A stretch of DNA of 64,000 nt from JAABRU01 sp050180235 (GTDB lineage: Bacteria > Desulfobacterota > Desulfobacteria > Desulfobacterales > Desulfococcaceae): positions 62,001 to 126,000 of the forward strand of contig JBFXEJ010000001.1 of the NCBI GenBank assembly GCA_050180235.1. The letters run 5' to 3'. Below, in pieces: positions 34,983 through 44,612 of the stretch. The notes below the pieces were generated by a model. It did not search any database. It was not told where the DNA came from and was given only the letters and a program-made list of their open reading frames with translations. Every line of letters begins with the position of its first letter. Position 1 is the stretch's first letter. Made by a program: the position numbers and the translations under genes.

Positions 34983-37900
34983 ATGAAAAAGATGAATTAT
35001 GCGCTAAAGGTTCTGGCAGTTCTGGCTGCCGTTTTTGGGATTTTTGCACACAATGCGCTGGCCGATCAGATTACCATTGACCTGCCGCGTGTAAACGTAA
35101 CCGTTACCAAAGATGCAGACGGTTTTGCCCAATTTACCGGGGAAGGCATTCAGTACCTCAGCCAGCCCGGCGAACCGGCCATTCCCTATCTGGTGGTCAA
35201 GGCATTGCTGCCGCCGGGTGCGGATCTTTCCACCCTTCAGGTGAATGTGGAACGGGCAGCCGTGACATCAGCGGCTGTGCAGAGTACCGAAGCATGGGAA
35301 ATCCGGCCCATGCCTGTGCCCCAGGTGATTTCCGATCTGCCCCCACTCAATGCCAGCGGTGAAAATGAGGCTGTTTACAATACCAGCATCCGTTTTCCCT
35401 ACAGCATTGTGGGAAGCATCAGCACCGGGGCATTTTGGGAATGGCAGTTGGCGGACATTCCCATTGCCCTGTATCACTGGAACCCTGTCACCAAAGGGCT
35501 TTTTACTCTGGAAAGTTCCCAGGCAGTGCTGACATTTGAACATAAATCCGTTTATGGCCGCAGAACTGCGCAGACCTTCAGCGGAATGAGAAAAGACCGG
35601 GTGAAAAACATGGTGGTGAATTTTGATCAGGTGGCAGAGGATTATCCCACCGCACCAACCCGGAAAAGTTCCATACAGGAAAAAAGCAGTTATGTCATCA
35701 TCACCACAAATGCGATCCGCTCGGCTTCGGCACAGATGGCAAATTTTGTGCAGCACAAGGAAAACCGGGGCTATGCGGTGCGGGTGATTACGGAAAATAT
35801 CTGGGGCGGCGGAAGCGGAGACACGGCAGCAGAAAATATCCGCAACTGGCTGATTGCCAATTACGAAGTGATGAATATTGAATATGTGCTGCTCATCGGC
35901 AATCCGAACCCCTCAACCGGCGATGTGCCGATGAAAATGCTCTGGCCGAGAAACAATGCAACATATTATACTCAGTATAAAGATTCTCCTTCGGATTATT
36001 ATTATGCCGATTTGACCGGGAACTGGGATTTGGACGGAGACGGCAGATTTGGAGAAGAGGATAATGATTTTGGGCCGGGCGGTGTAGACAGAATTTCAGA
36101 AGTCATTGTGGGCAGGATTCCGTATTATGGAAATTCTGCAGATTTGGACAGTATTTTAGCCAAAACAATTGCTTATCAGAATGAAACAAATCAGGAATGG
36201 CGGAAAAAAGTTCTGCTGCCTATGGAACCGGTTTTTAAAACCGATCCCTCTTTTTACTTGGGTGAACAAATCAGAAATGACATCATTGTACCCAAAGGAT
36301 GGGGTTTTCATCGTATTTATGACAATTTCAATCAGTATGACAACAATGCAGGCATTCCTATTCCGCCTGATACAGAGACAGTGCCATGTGATGTCAGCAA
36401 TGTTACAACAGTTTGGAAAAATTCAAATTTCGGGGCTGTCATATGGTTTACTCACGGATGGATGGATTCTGCTTCGGGGATTATGACTTCTTCCAATGCA
36501 GCAAATCTCAATAACAATCATCCGAGTTTCACCTTTCAGGCTTCATGCCTTACTTCTCATCCTGAAACAGTCAATAACCTTTCTTACTCTTTGCTCAAAA
36601 ACGGTGCAATTGCCACAGTGGGGGCAACCCGCGTTTCATGGGGTGGAGGTGAAACAACTTATAACGGTTCAAGTTCCTGTCCGGGTATGGGTTATGAATA
36701 TGCCCAGAGGATAATTACAAAAAACATGAAAGCAGGCTATGCCCTGTATGATATGAAACAGACTCTTGCTGCCAATAGCGGCCCAAGATGGATGAACTTC
36801 ACCGATTTCTGCCTGTACGGTGATCCCGAAGTTGCCCTGATTGAAACCAATGTCACGGACAATCCGCCGACCATCTCCGACATTCCTGAGCAGACTACGC
36901 AAAAAGGTATCGAAATCATGATTCCTTTTACAATAAATGATGATTTCACACCATTGGATGATCTTGATTTGACAGTATCCCCGGTAAACCTGATGCTTGC
37001 TCCGCTTGAAAACATTGTTGTTAGCGGTTCTGGAGAGGAACGAGTTTTGAAAATTTTACCTGGCAGTGGTGCAACTGGAAATACACATATTACAATAACT
37101 GTTAAAGATGAATCTGGTAATACAGCTTCAAAAATGTTTAATTTTATAGTTAATGAATTTGCTGATTGGCATTGGGAATATCCAACTTCACCGGGAAAAG
37201 GGCAAAATTTTTATGGTGTTTGGGGAAGCGCAGAAAATGATATTTTTGTTGTTGGAAATAATGGTATAATACTTCATTATGATGGAACTATCAGTTCTGA
37301 AATGATAAGCGGAACAGATAGCCGTCTCAACGGAATATGGGGAACTTCAGAAAATAGTGTTTATGCTGTGGGCGATAAAGGAACAATTCTGCACTATGAT
37401 GGTAGTATCTGGTCAGAAATGCAAAGTGGTGTTTTGGCTGATTTAAAAAATATAATGGGGATTTCTGAAAATGATATTTTTGCTGTAGGTAATGGTGTGA
37501 TTCTCCATTATGATGGCAGTAAATGGTCAGAAATGAAAAGTGGAATTGATAATTCTTTTTATCTTGAAGATGTATGGGGAAGTTCCGGTAGTAATGTTTT
37601 TGCTGTAGGTTGGATTGGTCCTTTTGACACATATGGAGTTATTTTGCATTATGATGGCAATAACTGGACAGAAATACCGAACAAACCATCCGAAGAAAAT
37701 TTTTTTGGCATATGGGGAAGTTCAGCAAATGATATTTTTGTTTGTGGATGGGATGGAATATATCACTATGATGGCAGTAACTGGATACGTCAATTATCAT
37801 CGAGCATAACCGATATTTTTGGAAACTCAAGCAATGATGTCTATGCCTTAGACATGAGTAGCGAAGGCTGTATTTATCATTATGATGGCAATCAGTGGAC

Positions 37901-40649
37901 AGTAGTAACAAAGCTATATCCTTTCTCTCTACCATATTTTACAACTGGATGGATCATCTCAAAAGATAAATTTTTTATTGTCGGTAATTATAGTACTTTT
38001 CTCAATTTTGATGGTATTAAATGTACAGAAATAATAGATGAAAACCACTTCTTTTTTGTAGATATATGGGGAAGTTCAGCAAATGATATATACGCTATAG
38101 ATGGCAGATATATTCTTCACTATGATGGAACTCACTGGACGGAAAAAGAAATAACATCTTTTTGGTCATTAAGTGGCATATGGGGAAGTTCAGCAAATGA
38201 TATTTTTATAGTGGGAGGTCAGGGTTCTATCTACCATTATAATGGATATCAATGGTCACAAATGGTAAGCGGAACAACTGAAGATCTTTTTAAAATATGG
38301 GGGAGTGCTGCAAATGATGTTTTTGCAGTAGGCCGTAATGGTACTATTCTCCACTATGATGGCAACCAATGGTCACAAATGCATACTGAATATACAAATT
38401 ATCTTCATAGTGTATGGGGAACTTCTGGAGATAATGTTTTCATTGCAGCATCAAATGAGATACTCCACTATGACGGTATCAAATGGACAACAATGATAGA
38501 TATTTATCCAAGCAGATTTTTTGATGTATGGGGCAGTTCTGATGACAACATCTTTGCAGTTGGCAGTCTTGGAACAATGTACCACTATGACGGAAATCAG
38601 TGGAGACAGTTACCCAAAGTAACTGACAAATACCTGACAAGCATATGGGGGAGTAACGAAAATAATATTTTTTCAGTAGGTAGTGAAGGTACCATTATTT
38701 ATTATAATGGTATTAATTGGATACCAATGACGAGTGGGATAACTAGCTGGCTTGATGGTGTATGGGGATTTTCAGAAAACAATGTTTATGCTGTGAGTCA
38801 AAACAGTGCGATTCTTCATTATCATCCCCTATATAATAAACCTGTACTTCTTTCCACACCTGATCATCCTAATATAACAAATAATTCTGGAACGGAAGTG
38901 CTGAGTATTACCAACGCGGGAACCGGCTCCCTCACATGGACAGCCGAAGAAAACGAACCCTGGTTCTCCATTTCCCCTGCATCCGGGTCCGCACCCGGAA
39001 CCCTTACTGCCACTTACCTTTCCAACCCCGGCGACCAGCGCACCGGAAAAATCCGCATCACTGCTCCGGGCGCGGCAAACAGCCCCAAAGAAATCACCCT
39101 CACACAGGCCCCCAAAGCCGGGCAGCATTTCACCCCAATTTGGACAGGCAACCCTTACAACCGCATGAATTTATACGTTGTCGGAGCCACCCTGAACAGT
39201 ATCCCCCTTTCCATCGGGGATGAAATCGCCATCTTTGACGGCAGCAAATGCGTGGGCATGGGAATTGTGGACGGAACAGTTTCCTATGAAAAAATCCTGA
39301 TCATCAAAACCTCACAGGATGACGGCTCCGGCAAAGGCTTCACAGACGGCCATTCCATCACCTTCAGATATTGGGATGTGAGCGCAGGACAGGAAATCAC
39401 ACTTGTCACACCCGCATTCAAGGACATCACCACCGGAAATCCAATAGCCGCGCCGGTATTTGAAGGCATGGGAGATTACGGTGTCGCACTTTCCAGTGGG
39501 GGCAGCAGTCAGCAGACCCTTTCCCTGAACAAAGGCTGGAACATCATGTCTTCCTATATCGTACCCCAGAACACCGACATGCTCAGCGTGGTGCAGCCCC
39601 TTATCACCAACGGAACCTTAAACAAAGTCATCAGCGAAAGCGGGGACACCATCATCAACGCATTCGGCAACTGGACGAACACCATCGGCAATTATGACCC
39701 GGAAGAAGGCTACAAAATCAAACTCAACAACGGTTCCCAACTGCTCATTACCGGCGCAAACTCTGCCCCGGCCCTGAGCAACATGTATGCTTCCACCCAG
39801 TCGATCAGCATTCCCCTGATCGCAGGCTGGAATATTGTCAGTTATCCCTTCAGCAATTCCCAGAATGCCATGTCCGCAGTGCAGACACTCATCAATGCAG
39901 GGGTTCTGGAAAAAATGATTGACGAAACCGGCAATTCCATCCTCAAGGTCTTCGGCAACTGGACAAACCGCATTGGCAATCTTACTGCGGGAAAAGGCTA
40001 TGAAATCAAAGTGAACAAAGACGCTGTGCTGGTTCTGTACGAATCCGGAGTACCCGCAGGCAGGACTGAGGAAAGCCGGGAAGTCCGCGCAGCCACAAGC
40101 CATTTCACTCCTGTATGGACAGGAAACCCCTTTAACCGCATGAATCTTTATATTGCTGGCGTAAACGCTTCGGTTTCCATTGGGGATGAAATTGCTGTGT
40201 ATGACGGAAGCAAATGCGTGGGAGCCGTTGTGGTGGAAAGCGAAATTTCATACACCACACCCCTGATTGTCACCTGTTCACAGGATGACGGAACCGGCAA
40301 CGGATTCACAGACGGCAATGCCATCACCTTCCGGCTCTGGGATTCCAGTCTGTCAGCGGAAAGCACCATGCCAGTGCCCAATTACATGGATCTGGAAAAC
40401 GGCAGTCCCATTGCCGCGCCTGCATTCAAAGGCGGTGAGGAATACGGAGTAACATGGAATGCCATTGATTACCGGGCAGACATAAACCATAACGGAAAAG
40501 TCAATCTGGAAGATGCGATTCTGGCTTTGCGGATCATGTCCGGCATTACAGTGGAAAACATTTACACAGATGCGGATGTCAACAATGATCAGCGCATTGG
40601 AATGCCGGAAGCGGTTTATGCTTTGCAGAAAACAGCGAAGCTGAGATAA
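34983..40649 (+). CDS. Large secreted C25 (gingipain-like) peptidase with tandem propeller-like repeats and dockerin-like C-terminus
   Basis: 1888 residues; signal peptide MKKMNYALKVLAVLAAVFGIFAHNALA. Residues to about 210 form a propeptide-like region. The C25 cysteine-peptidase domain (about 235-625) shows the catalytic dyad H491 in FTHGW and C522 in QASCL. A cadherin/Ig-like domain (about 625-720) follows. Residues 723-1283 hold 14 repeats of about 40 residues with consensus WGSSxNDIFAVG..G.ILHYDGNxW, enough for two seven-bladed propellers. Then come a BACON-like module (about 1285-1380), two copies of an FTPxWTGNPxNRMNLY domain (about 1383 and 1707), two copies of a GWNIxS…FGNWTNxIGN domain, and a dockerin/EF-hand pair (DINHNGKVNLEDA, DVNNDQRIGMPEA). 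The repeat region is clearly more AT-rich than the rest. Type II secretion is a plausible route out. Confidence 0.88.
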   Translation: MKKMNYALKVLAVLAAVFGIFAHNALADQITIDLPRVNVTVTKDADGFAQFTGEGIQYLSQPGEPAIPYLVVKALLPPGADLSTLQVNVERAAVTSAAVQSTEAWEIRPMPVPQVISDLPPLNASGENEAVYNTSIRFPYSIVGSISTGAFWEWQLADIPIALYHWNPVTKGLFTLESSQAVLTFEHKSVYGRRTAQTFSGMRKDRVKNMVVNFDQVAEDYPTAPTRKSSIQEKSSYVIITTNAIRSASAQMANFVQHKENRGYAVRVITENIWGGGSGDTAAENIRNWLIANYEVMNIEYVLLIGNPNPSTGDVPMKMLWPRNNATYYTQYKDSPSDYYYADLTGNWDLDGDGRFGEEDNDFGPGGVDRISEVIVGRIPYYGNSADLDSILAKTIAYQNETNQEWRKKVLLPMEPVFKTDPSFYLGEQIRNDIIVPKGWGFHRIYDNFNQYDNNAGIPIPPDTETVPCDVSNVTTVWKNSNFGAVIWFTHGWMDSASGIMTSSNAANLNNNHPSFTFQASCLTSHPETVNNLSYSLLKNGAIATVGATRVSWGGGETTYNGSSSCPGMGYEYAQRIITKNMKAGYALYDMKQTLAANSGPRWMNFTDFCLYGDPEVALIETNVTDNPPTISDIPEQTTQKGIEIMIPFTINDDFTPLDDLDLTVSPVNLMLAPLENIVVSGSGEERVLKILPGSGATGNTHITITVKDESGNTASKMFNFIVNEFADWHWEYPTSPGKGQNFYGVWGSAENDIFVVGNNGIILHYDGTISSEMISGTDSRLNGIWGTSENSVYAVGDKGTILHYDGSIWSEMQSGVLADLKNIMGISENDIFAVGNGVILHYDGSKWSEMKSGIDNSFYLEDVWGSSGSNVFAVGWIGPFDTYGVILHYDGNNWTEIPNKPSEENFFGIWGSSANDIFVCGWDGIYHYDGSNWIRQLSSSITDIFGNSSNDVYALDMSSEGCIYHYDGNQWTVVTKLYPFSLPYFTTGWIISKDKFFIVGNYSTFLNFDGIKCTEIIDENHFFFVDIWGSSANDIYAIDGRYILHYDGTHWTEKEITSFWSLSGIWGSSANDIFIVGGQGSIYHYNGYQWSQMVSGTTEDLFKIWGSAANDVFAVGRNGTILHYDGNQWSQMHTEYTNYLHSVWGTSGDNVFIAASNEILHYDGIKWTTMIDIYPSRFFDVWGSSDDNIFAVGSLGTMYHYDGNQWRQLPKVTDKYLTSIWGSNENNIFSVGSEGTIIYYNGINWIPMTSGITSWLDGVWGFSENNVYAVSQNSAILHYHPLYNKPVLLSTPDHPNITNNSGTEVLSITNAGTGSLTWTAEENEPWFSISPASGSAPGTLTATYLSNPGDQRTGKIRITAPGAANSPKEITLTQAPKAGQHFTPIWTGNPYNRMNLYVVGATLNSIPLSIGDEIAIFDGSKCVGMGIVDGTVSYEKILIIKTSQDDGSGKGFTDGHSITFRYWDVSAGQEITLVTPAFKDITTGNPIAAPVFEGMGDYGVALSSGGSSQQTLSLNKGWNIMSSYIVPQNTDMLSVVQPLITNGTLNKVISESGDTIINAFGNWTNTIGNYDPEEGYKIKLNNGSQLLITGANSAPALSNMYASTQSISIPLIAGWNIVSYPFSNSQNAMSAVQTLINAGVLEKMIDETGNSILKVFGNWTNRIGNLTAGKGYEIKVNKDAVLVLYESGVPAGRTEESREVRAATSHFTPVWTGNPFNRMNLYIAGVNASVSIGDEIAVYDGSKCVGAVVVESEISYTTPLIVTCSQDDGTGNGFTDGNAITFRLWDSSLSAESTMPVPNYMDLENGSPIAAPAFKGGEEYGVTWNAIDYRADINHNGKVNLEDAILALRIMSGITVENIYTDADVNNDQRIGMPEAVYALQKTAKLR

Positions 40650-40790
40650 ATCAGACGGTTTTCCTTTTTTAAAAGGGGGATTTTCTGACAGTTGAAAAGA
40701 AATCCCCCTGCCCTTTGCAAAAGGGAATCAAAACCCTCTGATTTGACAAACATATTTTTGCACCGGACTCATAGGAAAAAGGAGATGCAA

Positions 40791-41006
40791 ATGCAAGTGA
40801 TTGAAATTAAAAATATAAAAGAATTACCTGAGAAAATCGGACATCTCAATATTTCCCCCGGATCACCGCTCCGGATTATTATTGAGGAAATAAAATCCAT
40901 CCCAAATCAAATGGATTTTGCTTTTTTAAATGATGATTACTGGAATGGTGAGGTTCCTTCTGATTTATCTTTAAAACATGATGAATATCTCTATGGTGAA
41001 GAATGA
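40791..41006 (+). CDS. Putative antitoxin of a PIN-domain toxin pair
   Basis: 71 residues from ATG 40791, where AAAGGAG is correctly spaced; ATG 40785 is too close to it. The acidic C-terminus (SLKHDEYLYGEE) is typical of small antitoxins that cover the toxin active site. There is no recognisable DNA-binding motif. It overlaps the PIN gene by four bases (ATGA), as toxin-antitoxin pairs do. Called from context. Confidence 0.72.
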   Translation: MQVIEIKNIKELPEKIGHLNISPGSPLRIIIEEIKSIPNQMDFAFLNDDYWNGEVPSDLSLKHDEYLYGEE

Positions 41007-41419
41007 CAGCGGGGAAAATGATTTTTGCTGACACTGGAGCATACCTGTCCTGTTTTTGCAGGCAGGATCAGTATCACCGGGATTCTCTCCGTATATGGAA
41101 AGAACTGGCTTCAGAAAAGACAGTTACGATTACCACCAATCATGTCATTGATGAACTGGCAACCCTGCTGGCCCGGCGGACAAGTTATGATTTTTCGGCA
41201 GGAAAAACAGAGGAAATTTATGATTCAAAACTTTCCATGATTATCCGGCCGGATCAGAACGATGAACTGGAGGCACTGAAAATTTTCAAAAAGTATGCGG
41301 ATCAGAAAATCAGTTTTACAGACTGTCTTTCTTTTGTGGTCATGAAAAATCTCAAAATTCAGCATGTGTTTACATTTGATCACCACTTCAGCATATTTGG
41401 ATTTTATATAATTCATTGA
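41003..41419 (+). CDS. VapC-like PIN-domain ribonuclease toxin
   Basis: 138 residues. The four acidic residues of the PIN active site are visible: D in FADTGAYL, E in IDELATLL, D in FTDCLSFVVM and D in FTFDHHF. Such toxins cut tRNA or rRNA and are blocked by the upstream antitoxin. Start taken at ATG 41003; ATG 41018 is possible. Appears intact. Confidence 0.88.
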   Translation: MTAGKMIFADTGAYLSCFCRQDQYHRDSLRIWKELASEKTVTITTNHVIDELATLLARRTSYDFSAGKTEEIYDSKLSMIIRPDQNDELEALKIFKKYADQKISFTDCLSFVVMKNLKIQHVFTFDHHFSIFGFYIIH

Positions 41420-41476
41420 AACTGAAATATAAAACCCGATCATCCTGGGCGGAAATCCCCGCCCCGGAGCATTTCA

Positions 41477-41721
41477 TCAGGCAGCCAAAGCAGGCTCCAG
41501 CAGTTTCCGGATTTCCGTATTGAAAGTAGGTGGAGGCAGTTCCTTTCCATCCTGCCTGTACAGTTCGATAATCTCTTCCACAGCCACTGTCAGTTCCCTG
41601 TACACTTCCACTTCATTTTCTCCATGCACCCGCCGTATATCAGGCCCGGTGCAGTTCCCACATAACACCCGTCTTCCTCAGACCATTCCACCAGTTTGAT
41701 ATACTGATCACTGCGTTTCAT
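41477..41721 (-). pseudogene. hicB: hicB-type antitoxin, single frameshift
   Basis: Reading from ATG 41721 gives KLVEWSEEDGCYVGTAPGLIYGGC, a normal HicB N-terminus, then the frame breaks. The next frame continues VHGENEVEVYRELTVAVEEI…LPPPTFNTEIRKLLEPALAA, the rest of HicB. One missing base in the GGCGGGTGC run (near 41630-41640) would restore a full protein. HicB normally binds and neutralises HicA and represses the operon. The first codons overlap the hicA stop (ATGA). Confidence 0.8.
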
Positions 41722-41914
41722 GCTTTCACCTCTTCCAATGCTTTCTGTACCGCTTTTTCCTGATACGGTTTTGCATCATCACAGGGGTTGCCGGACAATG
41801 TCAATGGATACCGGCATTCGGGATGCGTGAAATTTCTGTGCTGACCTTTCCCGCCTGGTTTGCGAAACCCGCTTTTTCCAGATCATGAATAAGCTGTCTG
41901 ATTTTTTTTGGCAT
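41718..41914 (-). pseudogene. hicA: hicA-type toxin, single frameshift
   Basis: From ATG 41914 the frame reads MPKKIRQLIHDLEKAGFANQAGK, a HicA start, then shifts. The other frame continues QHRNFTHPECRYPLTLSGNPCDDAKPYQEKAVQKALEEVKA, including the catalytic His region (H in QHRNF, normally GSHR). Restoring one G in the AAAGGTCAG stretch (near 41843) gives a full 65-residue HicA mRNA interferase. Either the module is dead or the base was lost in sequencing. Confidence 0.8.
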
Positions 41915-41936
41915 TGTTTTCTTTCTTGTGTGACAG

Positions 41937-42107
41937 TATATACTGATCCAATTTTGGTTTTTTCCGGCACAAAAATTGCAGATGTGCAGGAACATGCTCT
42001 TTTCAGGCTGTCTGGAGGGTTTTTCAGGTCAGAAACGGATGATTTTTCATTTTCAGACCGTCAGACAACAATCATGCCAAAAAAAACCAAAATTGGATCA
42101 GTATAAT
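41937..42107. repeat. Small element with 25-bp perfect terminal inverted repeats
   Basis: TATACTGATCCAATTTTGG… at 41939-41963 is exactly reverse-complemented at 42081-42105. The interior, about 117 bp, has no convincing gene. It sits directly upstream of hicA and probably separates it from its original promoter. Confidence 0.75.
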
Positions 42108-42152
42108 TTTTGTACGGTTTTCTCCCGGAAAATTCATGCGGCTGTTCCGCAA

Positions 42153-43097
42153 TTATGCCTGCGCCTGTCCGCTCTGTGCAGTAAGCAGGGTTTTTCTGAA
42201 ATCATCCAGATTTTCACATACGGCTGCCTGACGGATAAGCGACCTAAGTGTTTCGATAAAATTTATGCTCCCAATTACATGTAAAACATCTTCCGGCACA
42301 CTTCTGAATCTTGCAGATACAACATCCAGAAGCATTTCTTTTGCAGTCTGAAGCATTCCTTCCTTTTTTGCCAGTCTTTCAATGCTTGTCACATAAGGCA
42401 TTTTCTTTTCCTCCGTTATTTGGGTAAGTTCATCCTGAAACTGCTTTTCCATGTCTTCGGGCAGTTCCACAAGCCAGTCAATGAAACGGAACATTTCCAG
42501 AATATCCTGACGGCCGTAGCCCCGCTCAAACAGCAGCCGCATGAGGTGAAGTTTCCATCTTTTCCGGGACTGTCCGGCTTTCACACTTTTGGATTTGAGA
42601 TGGGCCATGACCACCAGGGAAAAGGGGTTCTGATCCTGCTCCAGTTTTTCCCATTTTTTCCGGTAATCTGTGAGTTTGATTACAGGGAAACGGAAAACTG
42701 TTTCGCATCCCCAGCGTCCTCTGCGGTATTTGCCGGGACGCCATTTGGAACTGCTGTCCGTAAGCACAGCCAGACTGACCACCTCCCTGTCATACCGGTC
42801 AGAAATCCGGTAATTGTAAACAAACATCCGTTTTTCAAAGTCTTTGTCTTTGTCATCCTGAATTTCAATATGGATGAGCAGCCAGGTTTCACCGCCACTG
42901 AGCAAGAAAATCTTCACGAGTTTGTCCGCATACCGGCGTCCGATCTCCGCATCCCGGACAATCTTTTCCAGTTCTTTGTCCAGAAATTCATAGCCTTTTG
43001 ACCAGTCAATCTCCGCGTGGATATGCGAAAAAAAGAAGCCCATGAACGCCTCAAAATACAGTTCCAGTGCCTCTTTCCAGGGGTTGTCATATTCCAA
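42153..43097 (-). CDS. Rpn-like PD-(D/E)XK nuclease/transposase-family protein
   Basis: 314 residues. YADKLVKIFLLSGGETWLLIHIEIQ (about 57-81) gives the D…ExQ active-site pattern of the Rpn/YhgA-type family, multi-copy DNA nucleases linked to recombination. The C-terminal part is helical (KKEGMLQTAKEMLLDVVSARF). The start is TTG 43097 with AAGGAG eight bases upstream. That Shine-Dalgarno site touches the end of repeat F, so the element inserted just outside the translation signal. Confidence 0.82.
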   Translation of the reverse strand: MEYDNPWKEALELYFEAFMGFFFSHIHAEIDWSKGYEFLDKELEKIVRDAEIGRRYADKLVKIFLLSGGETWLLIHIEIQDDKDKDFEKRMFVYNYRISDRYDREVVSLAVLTDSSSKWRPGKYRRGRWGCETVFRFPVIKLTDYRKKWEKLEQDQNPFSLVVMAHLKSKSVKAGQSRKRWKLHLMRLLFERGYGRQDILEMFRFIDWLVELPEDMEKQFQDELTQITEEKKMPYVTSIERLAKKEGMLQTAKEMLLDVVSARFRSVPEDVLHVIGSINFIETLRSLIRQAAVCENLDDFRKTLLTAQSGQAQA

Positions 43098-43110
43098 TGT
43101 TTTTTCTCCT

Positions 43111-43216
43111 TAAGGTGATTTCTGAAAATAAATATCCCGGTTCAGTTCACAGGCACAGGGCAAAAGCCGGAAGCTTGTGATACTTTTCCGGTATATTCTT
43201 TTCCGGAAATCACCTA
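43111..43216. repeat. 107-bp repeat, family 1b, copy 2 (F)
   Basis: TAAGGTGATTTCTGAAAATA at the left and CCGGAAATCACCTA at the right; the inside (AAATATCCCGGTTCAGTTCA…) is nearly identical to 17070-17176. Confidence 0.8.
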
Positions 43217-43438
43217 AAAATAAATTCCGGGTGAAAAATTCGGTAGTGGGACTTTTCATGCTGATTTTTTTAATATATAAATCAATATGTTATTTATAAT
43301 CAGTATAAGCAGTATCATGGATGTATCGTATAACTGTTTGTATTTATTATGTATAGATAAAAATCAGTATATTTTTGAAAATATAATAATATTAAGCAGT
43401 TATTTTTTTTGTCAGTATGTGCAGACCCACTACTACTC
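43217..43438. other. AT-rich intergenic stretch left of the IS
   Basis: About 220 AT-rich bases with GTAGTGGGACTTTTCATGCTG at its left end (also near 34046). No gene seen. Confidence 0.5.
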
Positions 43439-43440
43439 TG

Positions 43441-44127
43441 TCAAGATTTAACTGATGGGTAAAGTCGTTTCAGTTTTATCCTTGCATCTTTTGTTCTGAA
43501 TTGCCAGTCAACCGTTTTCAGATTCCTGTTCCGTTCTTCATACCATTCAGTAATGCGCTGTTCCAATTCATCTTTATTGCCGACTCTGCGTTTAAGGGCC
43601 TGCCGGGTGAGGACACTGAGTTCGATTTCGGCTATATTCAACCAGGAACCGTGTTTCGGGGTGAATACAAATTCAATTCTGTTCAGAATCCCCCGTGCCC
43701 GTCCCGGTTCCATAATTTCGTAGAGAACCGATCTTTTATGGGCACTGAGATTGTCCTGAATCAGAGTCAGTTTTTCCGTATCCGGATACATGTCCTCTGC
43801 CATATATCTTATGACTTCCGCCCATTCCAGGCGTGTATGCCTGTCTTTTACAAACACCTCACGTCTTCCTCCGAGGGGTTCGCAGATCATAAACAGATCA
43901 GCCGTCCCGTTGCGGATATATTCGTAATCAATGTGTTCGACCCCCTGTCCGTCAACATACGGTTCACGTTTCTCACCGATCAGCTGCCTGGGAGACTCAT
44001 CGAAGCAGATTACCGGATTTTTTTCATTGTACGGCCGTTCATAAACTTCCAGGATGTCTTCCATCGCACACACAAAGTCAGCACCGGTTTCCGGAATTAT
44101 CCATGACTTCACCTGCCAGGGTTTCAT
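43441..44127 (-). CDS. IS630 transposase, DDE catalytic part (orfB)
   Basis: 228 residues. DDE catalytic core: ICFDESPRQ (first Asp), LIQDNLSAHK (second Asp) and the glutamate in SWLNIAEIELSVL. ORFs A and B join through the run of eight A where orfA reads …ILKKTK-stop and the -1 frame reads ILKKNEMKPWQVKSW, as in intact IS630 transposases. It is therefore likely expressed as a fusion with orfA by -1 frameshifting rather than from its own start. Confidence 0.9.
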   Translation of the reverse strand: MKPWQVKSWIIPETGADFVCAMEDILEVYERPYNEKNPVICFDESPRQLIGEKREPYVDGQGVEHIDYEYIRNGTADLFMICEPLGGRREVFVKDRHTRLEWAEVIRYMAEDMYPDTEKLTLIQDNLSAHKRSVLYEIMEPGRARGILNRIEFVFTPKHGSWLNIAEIELSVLTRQALKRRVGNKDELEQRITEWYEERNRNLKTVDWQFRTKDARIKLKRLYPSVKS

Positions 44128-44612
44128 TTCGTTTTTTTTAAAATCTGCCGGACACTTTCGTGGCTGATATGTCCGGCATATTCCAGTTCAGCCATTTTAT
44201 CTGACAGCAGACGCAGTGTCCATCCCGAATAACCCGGAGGAGGTTCACTGCACCGCAGCGCTATCAGGTGTGCCTCTGTATTGCCGTCAAGAACTTTTTC
44301 TTTGAAAATATCTCTCTTTTTTCCCCGTACCGCCATATCAGAACCTTCTTCGGCAAATCTCTTCCGGGTCCTTTCCACTGTTATTATTCCCACTCCGTAT
44401 ATGTCGGAAATACAGGCATCTGTCCAGCACTTATCCCCGTTCAGATCCGCTGCAGGGAGAATATAAGACCGTATGACCGGAAGTGATTTTTCACTCCTTC
44501 TTCTTATAATTTCTCCAAGTTCCGCACGTTCCTTATCCGTCAGTGTCACATTATATTTTTTCGCCATATTTTTCTCCTTTAAATATTCTTCAGATAAGAG
44601 AGTATAACCCAT
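44124..44612 (-). CDS. IS630 transposase, DNA-binding part (orfA)
   Basis: 162-residue frame (the real start is probably ATG 44567, MAKKYNVTLTDKERAELGEI, with AAAGGAGA upstream). The helix-turn-helix region (DACISDIYGVGIITVERTRKRFAEEG) binds the element ends. Ends in the A-rich frameshift site shared with orfB. Confidence 0.88.
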   Translation of the reverse strand: MGYTLLSEEYLKEKNMAKKYNVTLTDKERAELGEIIRRRSEKSLPVIRSYILPAADLNGDKCWTDACISDIYGVGIITVERTRKRFAEEGSDMAVRGKKRDIFKEKVLDGNTEAHLIALRCSEPPPGYSGWTLRLLSDKMAELEYAGHISHESVRQILKKTK

